From UBA1351 sp965140555 (GTDB lineage: Bacteria > Bacillota > Clostridia > Lachnospirales > Vallitaleaceae), in NCBI GenBank assembly GCA_965140555.1, contig OZ223259.1:2294001-2358000 (forward strand): a stretch of DNA of 64,000 nt. Direction: 5' to 3'. Below the pieces are notes generated by a model. It was not told where the DNA came from. It did not search any database and saw nothing but the letters and a program-made list of their open reading frames with translations. Below, piece by piece: positions 26,223 to 35,428 of this stretch; the stretch's first letter is position 1, and every line of letters begins with the position of its first letter. The position numbers and the translations under genes were made by a program.

Positions 26223-28130
26223 ATGCTGAATGATAAACTGGAAATTCTTTTAAGCTATCTACAAGATAAAGAATACCATACGGCACGAGAACTGTCTGAA
26301 AAATTACAGGTCAGTACCAAGACGATACGTATACGAATTAAGGAATTGAATAGTTATTTGTTGGACTATGGAGCGCAGGTAGAATCAAAGCCTAAAATAG
26401 GATATTGGCTAGAGATACATGATGAAGATAAATACAGAGAAACGGATAAACAACCCGAAAAAGATTGGATACCGACCACGTCAACAGAGCGGGTTTCTTA
26501 TATACTCGCATACTTACTCAATAGAGATGAGTACATTAAAATGGAAGACTTGGCGGATTTTTTATATATTTCTAGGAATACCCTTAGCGCAGATTTGAAA
26601 AAAGTAGAATATATATTCAATATGTATGATTTGGAATTAGAAAGAAGACCCAATTATGGTGTTCGTGTTATTGGGAAAGAATTTGATAAAAGAATATGTA
26701 TAGCGAATAACTTGATTAATCGCAATTTCATGCGGGATAATGGGAAAATCCAACAGGAGCTATATGATCTTGGTAACAGTGTGCTAACGACCATTCAGCA
26801 GTTTCATATTAAACTTTCAGAGGTGTCCTTTGACAGTCTGGTTACCCATGTTTATATAACGATAAAGCGAATTAGAAGAAGGGCTCAAGTAGAGATAGAT
26901 AATGATAAAGTTGAAGAGCTTGTAGGCGAGCAGATTATGCAAGCTACGCGGTTATTAGTTGAAGTACTGGAGCAAAAAGAAGATATTACATTTGAGGCCA
27001 ATGACATATCTTACTTGGCATTGCATCTGGCTTCAAAAACATCCTCTGACTTTTTTGGCAAGTATGGAACCAATACCGTTATTTCCAGTCAGATTGATCA
27101 CCTATCCCTACAAATGATTGAGACAGTCTTTAAAGGGTTCACCTTGGATTTTCGTGACAATTTAGAATTGAGGATGTCCTTGAATCAACATATGGTTCCC
27201 CTAGACATTCGATTAAAATACAATATTCCGTTAAAAAATCCACTCTTAGATGAAGTGAAAAAGCAATATGCCTTTGCTTATACCATTGCAGCCTCTGCGT
27301 GCACAGTGCTGAATGATTATTATCAGGTGGATATGACAGAAGATGAAATTGGTTATTTTGCCATGATTTTTGGATTGGCTCTTGAGAAACAGGATAAAAC
27401 AATCGACAAGAAGAATATTGTTGTGGTGTGTGCATCGGGAAAAGGAACGACCCAACTATTCATCTATAGATATAAGCAAGCCTTTGGCAAGTATATTGAC
27501 CATATGTACGAGTGTACAACTTATGAGCTTGAAACCTTTGATTTTAAAGGGAAGAAGATTGACTATGTATTTACAACAATTCCTATCTACAATAAATTGC
27601 CGGTACCCATATTTGAAGTTAATATTTTTTTGGAAAAGGATGATATTCTTACCTACAGAGATATTTTTGAACAGGGGGATACGACAACATTAAACCATTT
27701 CTATAAAAAAGAGCTCTTCTTTACAGAGATTCATGGGGAGTCAAAGGAAAAGGTCATTCAGCAGTTATGCGATTTGACGTCAGAATTTTATGACTTGCCA
27801 CCAGACTTTTATGATGCCGTCATGAAAAGAGAGCAACTGGGACAGACAGACTTTGGAAATTTGGCAGCCATTCCCCATCCAATGTATACCATTACAAAAG
27901 AAAGCATGGTAACTGTCGGTGTCTTGGATGAACCCATCTGGTGGGGACACAATGATGTGCAGGTTGTTTTCCTAATTGCCATATCCAAAGAAGAAGATGT
28001 GGATATAGAGAATTTCTATCAGATGACAACACAGTTATTATTTGATGGAGAAAGTCTACAGTACTTAATCAAGCATCCTACGTTCAATGTACTTATGGAC
28101 TTACTAGGAAATCAAGCAAGTAACAATTGA
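26223..28130 (+). CDS. PRD-containing PTS regulator (LicR/MtlR type)
   Basis: AAAGGAG at 26212 fixes the ATG at 26223, giving 635 residues. Order: N-terminal helix-turn-helix (residues 5-60, HTARELSEKLQVSTKTIRIR), a second HTH/Mga region (75-165), two PRD domains (about 175-390), an EIIB-like domain with VVCASGKGTTQL (Cys near 405) and an EIIA-like domain with AAIPHPMYT (His near 560). Proteins of this type activate sugar operons and are controlled by phosphorylation from HPr and the EII proteins. The same palindrome stands before this gene and the PTS operon behind it, so it probably activates both. Confidence 0.9.
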   Translation: MLNDKLEILLSYLQDKEYHTARELSEKLQVSTKTIRIRIKELNSYLLDYGAQVESKPKIGYWLEIHDEDKYRETDKQPEKDWIPTTSTERVSYILAYLLNRDEYIKMEDLADFLYISRNTLSADLKKVEYIFNMYDLELERRPNYGVRVIGKEFDKRICIANNLINRNFMRDNGKIQQELYDLGNSVLTTIQQFHIKLSEVSFDSLVTHVYITIKRIRRRAQVEIDNDKVEELVGEQIMQATRLLVEVLEQKEDITFEANDISYLALHLASKTSSDFFGKYGTNTVISSQIDHLSLQMIETVFKGFTLDFRDNLELRMSLNQHMVPLDIRLKYNIPLKNPLLDEVKKQYAFAYTIAASACTVLNDYYQVDMTEDEIGYFAMIFGLALEKQDKTIDKKNIVVVCASGKGTTQLFIYRYKQAFGKYIDHMYECTTYELETFDFKGKKIDYVFTTIPIYNKLPVPIFEVNIFLEKDDILTYRDIFEQGDTTTLNHFYKKELFFTEIHGESKEKVIQQLCDLTSEFYDLPPDFYDAVMKREQLGQTDFGNLAAIPHPMYTITKESMVTVGVLDEPIWWGHNDVQVVFLIAISKEEDVDIENFYQMTTQLLFDGESLQYLIKHPTFNVLMDLLGNQASNN

Positions 28131-28150
28131 TTAGGGCGTCAAAAGCAAGT
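28130..28150. repeat. Solo end of the MITE-like repeat
   Basis: ATTAGGGCGTCAAAAGCA is identical to the right end of the complete repeat at 44232-44249 read in reverse. The rest of the repeat is missing. Confidence 0.6.
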
Positions 28151-28179
28151 CAACAATTAAATAATAGAACAACCCTAAG

Positions 28180-28221
28180 ATTACCATATTCAAAAATTAC
28201 CACATTGAATATGGTAATTTT
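28180..28221. promoter_or_regulatory. PTS operon operator with two overlapping inverted repeats
   Basis: AAAATTACCA (28193-28202) and TGGTAATTTT (28212-28221) form a perfect 10-bp palindrome matching the site at 26118. A second, overlapping repeat pairs ATTACCATATTCAA (28180-28193) with TTGAATATGGTAAT (28205-28218). The two pairings exclude each other. A -10-like TAATAAT follows near 28241. Confidence 0.78.
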
Positions 28222-28288
28222 TCATGTGGAGTTCGATAGTTAATAATGTTAGTATTTGGTTAGGAATAAAAAAGGAGGAAACAAAAAA

Positions 28289-28615
28289 ATGAATATAAGC
28301 TTAGAAGAAATTATTACAGAGCTTGTTGTGAATGGTGGGAATGCCAAAAGTAAAGCGATCCAAGCAATAAGAGCAGCAAAAGACTGTGATTTTGAAAAAG
28401 CAGAGGCACTGATTGATGAAGCAAATGCTTCACTGCATATAGCGCATGAGTTCCAAACAGAAATTATTCAAGCAGAGTCTAGAGGAGAAAAAGTCGCGGA
28501 AATGTCATTATTGATGGTTCATGGTCAAGACCATCTGATGAATGCAATCACAACCAAAGATTTAGCCATAGAAATGATTGCAATGTATAAATTAATCTAT
28601 GACAAAAAGGCATAG
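28289..28615 (+). CDS. PTS EIIA component, lactose/cellobiose family
   Basis: AAAGGAGG at 28272 selects the ATG at 28289, giving 108 residues. The sequence has the family pattern of three helices, IITELVVNGGNAKSKAIQAI, CDFEKAEALIDEAN and the active-site helix LLMVHGQDHLMNA, whose His is phosphorylated by HPr. EIIA passes the phosphate to EIIB in the cytoplasm. It is the first gene of the operon EIIA-EIIB-EIIC-GH2-GH1-HPr. Confidence 0.93.
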   Translation: MNISLEEIITELVVNGGNAKSKAIQAIRAAKDCDFEKAEALIDEANASLHIAHEFQTEIIQAESRGEKVAEMSLLMVHGQDHLMNAITTKDLAIEMIAMYKLIYDKKA

Positions 28616-28631
28616 TAGAAAGGAGAATACA

Positions 28632-28937
28632 ATGAAATATATTACATTAGTATGTGCAGCAGGTATGTCAACATCGATGTTGATGGCAAAAATGAAAAAG
28701 AACGCAGAACAACGGGGGATTGATGCTCATATCATCGCAATGTCTGCTTCAAGCTTTGACAGCTATAGTGAGCCAACAGATGTTTTGCTTCTAGGACCTC
28801 AAATTTCTTATATGGAAGATGAGATTCGTCAAAAATATGAACCAAAAGGTATGAAAGTTGCCGTTATTAACATGATGGATTACGGTAGCATGAATGGGGA
28901 AAAAGTACTAAATGATGCATTAGCATTACTAGATTAA
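28632..28937 (+). CDS. PTS EIIB component, cellobiose family
   Basis: AAAGGAG at 28619 sets the ATG at 28632, giving 101 residues. The N-terminal phosphate-accepting loop is LVCAAGMSTSMLM, with the active Cys at residue 8, followed by the LLGPQISYMEDEI segment common in this family. It receives phosphate from EIIA and passes it to the sugar during uptake through EIIC. The 16-bp gap to EIIA shows tight co-transcription. Confidence 0.94.
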   Translation: MKYITLVCAAGMSTSMLMAKMKKNAEQRGIDAHIIAMSASSFDSYSEPTDVLLLGPQISYMEDEIRQKYEPKGMKVAVINMMDYGSMNGEKVLNDALALLD

Positions 28938-28971
28938 CAAAAAAATATTCGTATTAGGGAGGATTTTAGGT

Positions 28972-30246
28972 ATGTCCAAATTAGATGTAAATGCAATATC
29001 GAAGAAAATGACGCCATATGTGCATAAAATTCAAAAGAGTAAAATAGCTAATGGTATTTCCGGTGGTATGATGCAAGCTATGCCGATAACACTTTTAGGT
29101 GCCTTTTCAGCATTGCTCATTAACTTACCGATTTCAATATACCAAGATTTTATTGCAAGTGCAGGAATTGTAGATGCGTTGAATCTTATTATACAATTGA
29201 CAACCAATTTCTTGGCAGTTGTGTTCACTGTTTCTATAGCAGGTGCTTATGCCAAAGAACATGATGAATCAAGTCTTGTTGCTTCCGTTATCGCGCTCAT
29301 TTCTTTTTTCGTTGTAACACCAATGGAAGCCACCGCCGATGGGGCTACAGCCTTTAGTTTTTATTGGTTAGGTGCCTTTGGTATCTTTACAGGAATTATA
29401 GTAAGTTTAGTAGCAACCAAAATATACATTGTCTTAACCAAAAAAGGTATTACGATTAAGATGCCTGAGAGTGTACCACCGGTTGTATCAAACAGTTTTG
29501 GTAGTTTAATACCGGGATTCGCGGCTATTATATTCTTTGTCATTGTTTCAAGTATTTTTAAAGCGACAAGCTTTGGATCTATGCACCAATTCATTTACAC
29601 ATTCTTACAAGTACCTCTTCAAGGTGTAGGTGGTAATATTATATCCATTATTATTCTTTGGACTTTTGCTCAAGTACTATGGTTCTTTGGTATCCACGGA
29701 ACATTAGTTATCTATTCTGTAGTATTACCGATCTTTACAGCAATGGATGTTGCTCAACTTTCTGCATTTGCAGCAGGCGAAGCCCTTCCTAATATTACAG
29801 GTCGAGCATTTGTTAGTACGTATACAATGTCAGGAAGTGCCATTGGATTTGCACTATTGATGCTTTTCGTAGCAAAAAGTAAACAATACAAAACATTGGG
29901 TAAATTATCAGCTGTTCCTGCATTATTCGGGATTAGTGAACCATTAGTATTTGGTACACCATTGGTTTTTAACTTTAGATTCTTTGTACCTTTTGTATTT
30001 ATGAATGCAATCAACTTAATTATAGCATATACACTTACTGCAATCGGTATTGTTCCAAGAGTTGCAGGAATGACTCCGATGTCCGGTATGCCTTTATTCT
30101 TCAGTGGATTAATGGAAGGAAGCTGGAAGATTGGTGTGCTCCAATTAGCTCTTGTAGGATTATCAACATTAGTATGGTATCCGTTCTTCAAAAAAGCAGA
30201 TAGAGAAGCGCTAAAAATAGAGGAAGAAGCAACGGTAGAGCAATAG
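28972..30246 (+). CDS. PTS EIIC permease, lactose/cellobiose family
   Basis: The 424-residue protein has about ten hydrophobic segments. It shows the family marks LWFFGIHG-like (QVLWFFGIHGTLVIYSVVLP) near residue 245 and the conserved GISEPLVFGTPLVFNFRFFV near 320, which form the sugar site. It carries the sugar across the membrane while EIIB phosphorylates it. The exact substrate is probably a beta-linked disaccharide, judged from the GH1 and GH2 genes behind it. Confidence 0.93.
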   Translation: MSKLDVNAISKKMTPYVHKIQKSKIANGISGGMMQAMPITLLGAFSALLINLPISIYQDFIASAGIVDALNLIIQLTTNFLAVVFTVSIAGAYAKEHDESSLVASVIALISFFVVTPMEATADGATAFSFYWLGAFGIFTGIIVSLVATKIYIVLTKKGITIKMPESVPPVVSNSFGSLIPGFAAIIFFVIVSSIFKATSFGSMHQFIYTFLQVPLQGVGGNIISIIILWTFAQVLWFFGIHGTLVIYSVVLPIFTAMDVAQLSAFAAGEALPNITGRAFVSTYTMSGSAIGFALLMLFVAKSKQYKTLGKLSAVPALFGISEPLVFGTPLVFNFRFFVPFVFMNAINLIIAYTLTAIGIVPRVAGMTPMSGMPLFFSGLMEGSWKIGVLQLALVGLSTLVWYPFFKKADREALKIEEEATVEQ

Positions 30247-30275
30247 AGCAGTAGTGATTTAGAGAGGATTTATTA

Positions 30276-32558
30276 ATGAAGAAGGAATTTAATAAAAGCT
30301 GGATTTTTTGTAAGGACTCAGAAAGAACCTATACGAATACTGAGATTTCTCAGGGAGAGGAAGTTGTCATACCCCATAGCTATAATGCCGAAGACGGGCA
30401 AAATGGCGGTCCAATGTGGAAAGGCAATGCGAGCTATCAGAAGACAGTTCACCTTTCTAAAGAGATGCTTGACGAGTATCATTACCTTGAAATCGGTGCG
30501 GCAAGTCTTGTTTCACAGGTGTATGTCAATGGTGAATTAGCAGGAAGTAGTCGATGTGGCTTTTCCATGTATCGTGTCTTTTTATCACCTTTTTTACAAG
30601 AAGGTACAAACCTTATTACTATTATGGTCGATAATAGCGCGATGACAGACGTATACCCATTGATGGCGGATTTCTCATTCTATGGAGGGATATACAGAGA
30701 TGTATATTGGGTAACAACACAAGCTATACATTTTGACCTTCTAGATAAGAGCCGTGATGGTATCTATGTGGAACAAACCAAGCTGGATGATAAGAAATAT
30801 GGCATTAAAGTATCAGGAAGTATAGTTCAAGAATCCGCTAATGCAGACGCATGTACAATTAGAATGCGACTTCTGGATGCTTGTCAAACATCAATCGTAG
30901 AGACAAGCCAATCAATCGAGTTAAGTCAACGGACAGAATTCTCGATAGAAGAAACGTTAGAAGATGTACACCTATGGCAAGGAATAGAAGATCCGTATCT
31001 GTACACCGTTGAGTTGGAAATCGTAAATGATCAAGGTATCTTGGATCAAAGAACGATTGAATTCGGTTTTAGAACGGTAGAATTCACACCGGATAAAGGT
31101 GTATTCCTAAATGGAAAACCTATTAAAATTGATGGTGTGAGTCGTCATCAAGACTATGCAGGTTTAGGGAATGCGTTGACAAGAGAACAGATGGAAGAAG
31201 ATATCAAGCTGATACAAGAAGTAGGAGCCAACTCTATAAGACTGGCACACTACCAACATGATGATTATTTCTATACATTATGTGATCGAGCAGGATTTTT
31301 AGTTTGGGCAGAGATTCCTTTTATTAGTGTTCCGACGACAACAGATGCTGAGAATAAAAATGCGAAAGAGCAATTAGAATGCCTTATCAAGCAGGCGTAT
31401 AACCATACATCAATATACTGCTGGGGCGTACAAAACGAGATAACCATTGCGATAGAAAATGAAAAAATCTATGAAATGGTGCAAGAACTGGCGGATATGG
31501 CAAGAGCTATGGATCCTAAGCGACTTATAGCTCAAGCCAATATCCATTCAGTAACCAATGATAGTCAGCTTAATAGTTTAACGGATATCGTAGGCTATAA
31601 CCTGTATTATGGATGGTATTACAAAGAGATGAAAGAGCTTGCTGTCCGATTGGATGCCTTCCATGACGAGCAACCGAATGTTCCTGTTCTTGTTACGGAA
31701 TATGGTGTGGATACGAATCCGGCTTATCACTCTTATACACCGGGCGTCAAAGACTATACAGAAGAGTATCAAGTTCTTTTTCATGAGAATGCGTTGAGAA
31801 CCTTTAATAGCAGACCTTATGTCATGGGCGGCTATGTATGGGCAATGTTTGACTTTGGTAGTGCCAGCCGTAATGAAGGTGGCAAGAAGGGCAGAAACCA
31901 AAAAGGCTTGATTACTATGGATAGACAGTTGAAGAAAGATGCGTTCTATTTATGCAAGGCCTTTTGGTCAAAAGAACCTTTTGTCAAGTTGGCAGGAAGC
32001 CGTTTTGTCAACCGTCATGAGAAGAACAACGATATTGCTATATTAACGAATCTGAAACAATGTAGCTTGTATGTGAATGAACAAAAGGTAGGTAGCGTTG
32101 AGGATGCAGACAAGCGCTATGTATTTGAAGGAATCGAATTGGAATTAGGCGACAATACGATACGTGTTGAAGCGACAGATACAGACGGCCAATGCTATAT
32201 AGATTCAATGACACTTTGCTATCGTGAGGAAAAAGATTCAAGTTATGAATTGGTTGTAGAGAAAAAGTCAGACAATGTAACCAACTGGTTCGAGAAATTT
32301 GACTTATCAGAAGTACAAGACTATGCCATTAAAGATGGCTATTACTCCACATTTGATACATTACAAGAATTGCTACAGCATGATGAGACGCGAGAGATTT
32401 TTGAAAAATACTTCGGCGATATTGCACAGAATCCGCAAATTAAAGCGATGAGCGGGTTGATGACAATTGAGAGTATGTCCAAGCGTTCAAGATTTCGCAT
32501 GCCAAAAGAATTGTTGACAGTGATTAATAAAGAACTGAATACAATCAAAAAAGCATAA
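30276..32558 (+). CDS. GH2 glycoside hydrolase in the PTS operon
   Basis: The 760-residue enzyme has no signal peptide. Residues 1-150 form the jelly-roll sugar-binding domain, about 165-265 the Ig-like domain, and 270-560 the TIM barrel. The acid/base is Glu388 in WGVQNEI and the nucleophile Glu475 in VTEYG. An unusual C-terminal part follows: a short beta domain (RFVNRHEKNNDIAILTNLKQ) and a helical end of about 90 residues. The family includes beta-galactosidases and beta-glucuronidases. The cytoplasmic location suggests it acts on imported, perhaps phosphorylated, sugar. A close paralogue with the same C-terminal layout lies at 52079. Confidence 0.9.
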   Translation: MKKEFNKSWIFCKDSERTYTNTEISQGEEVVIPHSYNAEDGQNGGPMWKGNASYQKTVHLSKEMLDEYHYLEIGAASLVSQVYVNGELAGSSRCGFSMYRVFLSPFLQEGTNLITIMVDNSAMTDVYPLMADFSFYGGIYRDVYWVTTQAIHFDLLDKSRDGIYVEQTKLDDKKYGIKVSGSIVQESANADACTIRMRLLDACQTSIVETSQSIELSQRTEFSIEETLEDVHLWQGIEDPYLYTVELEIVNDQGILDQRTIEFGFRTVEFTPDKGVFLNGKPIKIDGVSRHQDYAGLGNALTREQMEEDIKLIQEVGANSIRLAHYQHDDYFYTLCDRAGFLVWAEIPFISVPTTTDAENKNAKEQLECLIKQAYNHTSIYCWGVQNEITIAIENEKIYEMVQELADMARAMDPKRLIAQANIHSVTNDSQLNSLTDIVGYNLYYGWYYKEMKELAVRLDAFHDEQPNVPVLVTEYGVDTNPAYHSYTPGVKDYTEEYQVLFHENALRTFNSRPYVMGGYVWAMFDFGSASRNEGGKKGRNQKGLITMDRQLKKDAFYLCKAFWSKEPFVKLAGSRFVNRHEKNNDIAILTNLKQCSLYVNEQKVGSVEDADKRYVFEGIELELGDNTIRVEATDTDGQCYIDSMTLCYREEKDSSYELVVEKKSDNVTNWFEKFDLSEVQDYAIKDGYYSTFDTLQELLQHDETREIFEKYFGDIAQNPQIKAMSGLMTIESMSKRSRFRMPKELLTVINKELNTIKKA

Positions 32559-32581
32559 GACAGAAAGGAGTAGTAGACAAC

Positions 32582-34018
32582 ATGACAGGATTTAGAAAAG
32601 ATTTTCTATGGGGCGGAGCCACAGCTGCAAACCAGATAGAAGGTGCATGGGATGTTGACGGTAAAGGTATTGCAGTGCCGGATTTATGTACAAACGGAAC
32701 AAGAAAGGTCCCAAAAAGAATCACGAGAACCTTTGAACCTGATTGTAAATATCCAAGCCATGAAGCTGTTGATTTCTATCACCATTATAAAGAAGATATT
32801 GCACTTTTAGCAGAAATGGGATATAAAGTATTCCGTCTTTCCATTGCATGGACACGTATTTTTCCTACAGGCATGGAAAGTGAACCGAATGAAAAGGGAT
32901 TAGAGTTTTATGATCGTGTGTTTGATGAGTGCCAAAAGCACGGCATTGAACCACTGGTAACCATATCCCATTATGAGATGCCTTATGCTCTTGTTGAAAA
33001 GTATAAGGGTTGGTTAGGTCGAGAATGCATTGACTATTATGTGAACTACTGTAAGGCTATCTTTGAACGCTATAAAGGTAAGGTGAAGTACTGGATTACC
33101 TTTAACGAAATTAATGTCGGTACGTTGCCTATGGGGAATATCTTATCCTTAGGTACGATTGACGAAAAGACACAAAGTTTTGCAGATCAAGTAGATAATC
33201 CGCAACACAGATTTCAAGGGTTGCATCATCAATTTGTAGCCAGCGCAAAAGCAGTGAAGTTGGCACATGATAACTATCCCGACTATAAGGTAGGGAATAT
33301 GGTGTTATTCACCGTCGGCTATCCATATACATGTGACCCTGCGGACATAGTTGAAGCTCAGAAGTATAATCAGATGTTGACATGGTACTGTTCAGATATT
33401 CAGGTACGCGGTGAATATCCGTATTTTGCGAAGCGTTATTTTGAAGAGAATGGGATAACGATAGCGATGGAAGAGAACGATACTCAAATTTTAAAAGAAG
33501 GAACCGTTGATTTCTATAGCTTTAGTTACTATATGACATCTTGTGTTACGACGAAAGAAGATGTTGCTAAGACAGAAGGAAATATGTCCCTTGGTATTAT
33601 GAATCCCTATTTGGAAGCAAGTGATTGGGGATGGCAAATTGATCCGATCGGTCTTCGATATGCGTTGAATGAAATATATTCCAGATATCAGATTCCGATG
33701 ATGGTTGTTGAAAATGGTCTAGGCGCTTATGATGAGATTGAAGCGGATGGAAGCATTAATGATGATTATCGAATTGACTATTTGAGAAAGCACATTGAAC
33801 AAATGAAAGAAGCCGTTAACGATGGTGTGGAACTATGGGGATATACCCCTTGGGGCTGTATTGACCTCGTAAGTGCATCCACAGGTGAAATGGCAAAACG
33901 ATATGGTTTCATCTATGTTGAAAAATATGATGATGGAACAGGAAGTTTAAAAAGACGAAAGAAAAAGTCGTTTGATTGGTACAAGAATGTTATTGCAACA
34001 AATGGAGAGGAATTATAG
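32582..34018 (+). CDS. GH1 6-phospho-beta-glycosidase
   Basis: The 478-residue enzyme is of normal GH1 length. It starts with FRKDFLWGGATAANQIEGAW. The acid/base is Glu176 in TFNEI and the nucleophile Glu377 in VVENGLG. The segment near the end, SFDWYKNVI, matches the 6-phospho-beta-glucosidase branch. It probably splits the phosphorylated disaccharide delivered by the PTS. It is separated from the GH2 gene by 23 bp. Confidence 0.93.
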   Translation: MTGFRKDFLWGGATAANQIEGAWDVDGKGIAVPDLCTNGTRKVPKRITRTFEPDCKYPSHEAVDFYHHYKEDIALLAEMGYKVFRLSIAWTRIFPTGMESEPNEKGLEFYDRVFDECQKHGIEPLVTISHYEMPYALVEKYKGWLGRECIDYYVNYCKAIFERYKGKVKYWITFNEINVGTLPMGNILSLGTIDEKTQSFADQVDNPQHRFQGLHHQFVASAKAVKLAHDNYPDYKVGNMVLFTVGYPYTCDPADIVEAQKYNQMLTWYCSDIQVRGEYPYFAKRYFEENGITIAMEENDTQILKEGTVDFYSFSYYMTSCVTTKEDVAKTEGNMSLGIMNPYLEASDWGWQIDPIGLRYALNEIYSRYQIPMMVVENGLGAYDEIEADGSINDDYRIDYLRKHIEQMKEAVNDGVELWGYTPWGCIDLVSASTGEMAKRYGFIYVEKYDDGTGSLKRRKKKSFDWYKNVIATNGEEL

Positions 34019-34020
34019 GA

Positions 34021-34278
34021 ATGAAAACATTTAGCTATGTAATTAAAGATGAAACAGGTGTTCATACAAGACCTGCCAGCTTAATGGCGAAGGAAGCTAA
34101 GAAATTTGAATCAAAGGTGAAAATTGCCTATGAGAATAAAGAAGTGAATATGACAAGTCTTCTTTCTATAATGACCTTAGGAATTAAATGTGGCGATGAA
34201 GTAGTTGTATCAGCCGATGGCAATGATGAAGATAAGGCGATTGAACATCTTCAGGAATTCTTTGCATCCAATATTTAA
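34021..34278 (+). CDS. HPr-family phosphocarrier, operon-specific
   Basis: The 85-residue protein contains GVHTRPASLMAKEA, with the phosphorylated His near position 15, and TSLLSIMTLGIKCGDEVVV around the regulatory serine region. The gene starts 3 bp after the GH1 stop, so it belongs to the sugar operon rather than to a general ptsHI locus. It may supply phosphate to this EIIA or to the PRD regulator. The Ser region reads TSLLSIM rather than the usual KSIMGVM, so CcpA/HPr-kinase control may be altered. Confidence 0.88.
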   Translation: MKTFSYVIKDETGVHTRPASLMAKEAKKFESKVKIAYENKEVNMTSLLSIMTLGIKCGDEVVVSADGNDEDKAIEHLQEFFASNI

Positions 34279-34302
34279 TTAAGTATTATAAGTGCTACGA
34301 AT

Positions 34303-34342
34303 AATAAGTCGTTCTCTGTTACAGAGGATGGCTTATTTTTTA
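34303..34342 (+). terminator. Rho-independent terminator of the PTS operon
   Basis: AATAAGTC pairs with GGCTTATT and TCTCTG with CAGAGG inside, and T residues follow. It closes the six-gene operon. Confidence 0.75.
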
Positions 34343-34446
34343 TATCTCATGACAGCAGATGTCGTGTTTCTTTTTTTGGTGCTATTAGGAAAGATTTCAA
34401 TACATTAATCGAAAAATTAAAAAGAGATTAAGCTTTGATAAGTACC

Positions 34447-34500
34447 TTGCAATATACAGTAGTCTATAGTATAGTGTTATTAACAGGTACTATATAATGT
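34447..34500 (+). promoter_or_regulatory. PadR promoter and probable operator
   Basis: TTGCAA (34447-34452), 17 bp, TATAGT (34470-34475) form a good promoter. TATAGTA and TACTATA repeats overlap the -10 and downstream region, an arrangement suited to self-repression by the PadR protein. Confidence 0.55.
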
Positions 34501-34545
34501 ATAGTAGTATAAGAAAAGCATATTATATGGAGGTGAGTTGATACA

Positions 34546-34875
34546 GTGAATATACAATTCAAGAAAGGCGCTTTGGAACTTTGTGTTCTCGTTCTTTTAG
34601 ACAAGAAAGACTATTACGGATATGAACTGGTTCGAAAAGTATCCGATCAGATTGAGATTTCTGAAGGAACAATCTATCCGCTTATGAGACGGTTGAGTAA
34701 GGAGGAGTATGTTACAACATACTTACAAGAGTCTTCGGAAGGACCATCAAGAAAATACTATAGGCTCACAGATAAAGGACAGAGAAATCTAAAGGAAATG
34801 CTAGATGATTGGAACGAATTTACTCAGGCAGTAAACTATTTGATTGATAATCAGGAAGGTGATAAAGATGAATAA
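34546..34875 (+). CDS. PadR-family transcriptional regulator
   Basis: GGAGGTGA at 34529 supports the GTG start. The 109-residue protein shows the PadR winged helix: FKKGALELCVLVLLDKKDYY, GYELVRKV, ISEGTIYPLMRRLSKEEYV, then GPSRKYYRLTDKGQ. It is a small dimeric repressor, usually released by an envelope or drug signal. It overlaps the next gene by 8 bp and forms the common PadR-DUF1700-DUF4097 unit. Confidence 0.92.
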   Translation: MNIQFKKGALELCVLVLLDKKDYYGYELVRKVSDQIEISEGTIYPLMRRLSKEEYVTTYLQESSEGPSRKYYRLTDKGQRNLKEMLDDWNEFTQAVNYLIDNQEGDKDE

Positions 34876-35428
34876 GAAACAATTTATAGATCAGTTAAGT
34901 TCCTTGTTAAAAGACATACCCTATGACGAACGTAAAGATATCTTAAGAGACTACGAGGATCATTTTGAATTTGGTAAGAATGAAGAAATGAAAGAGGAAG
35001 ATATTGCAGCATCCCTAGGGACACCACGTCAGATTTCTAAAGAGATACTTACCAATTATCATTTGAATAAAGCAGAAGAATCATTAACACCAGGTAATAT
35101 TATGCGTGTTCTTTGGGCAACGCTTGGGTTAGGTTTTTTTAATCTAATAGTTGTGCTAGGGCCTGTCCTTGCCATAGCCATAGTCGTGTTAGCTGCATGG
35201 TTAACGGGGGCGGTTTTCATAGTATCGCCACTTCTGGTTCTAGTGAGTTCTCTTATTGATTCGGCAACATTCGAGTGGTTCGACCTTTTCCTTTCAATTA
35301 CCTTATCAGGCGTTGGAATGCTACTGTTATCCGGTATGTACTTTGCAACACGGGTTCTTGCAAAAAGTTTTGTGACTTACTTGAGATTCAACGTTAAAAT
35401 AGCGAAAGGTGGAATAAGCAATGAATAA
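34868..35428 (+). CDS. DUF1700 (HAAS) membrane protein
   Basis: Starting at the ATG at 34868 after AGGTGA, the protein is about 186 residues. The N-terminal HAAS domain (MNKKQFIDQLSSLLKDIPYD, later DYEDHFEFG and LGTPRQISKEIL) is cytoplasmic. Two to three membrane helices follow from residue 75 on. The family works with PadR regulators in membrane stress sensing. It overlaps both neighbours. Confidence 0.9.
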   Translation: MNKKQFIDQLSSLLKDIPYDERKDILRDYEDHFEFGKNEEMKEEDIAASLGTPRQISKEILTNYHLNKAEESLTPGNIMRVLWATLGLGFFNLIVVLGPVLAIAIVVLAAWLTGAVFIVSPLLVLVSSLIDSATFEWFDLFLSITLSGVGMLLLSGMYFATRVLAKSFVTYLRFNVKIAKGGISNE

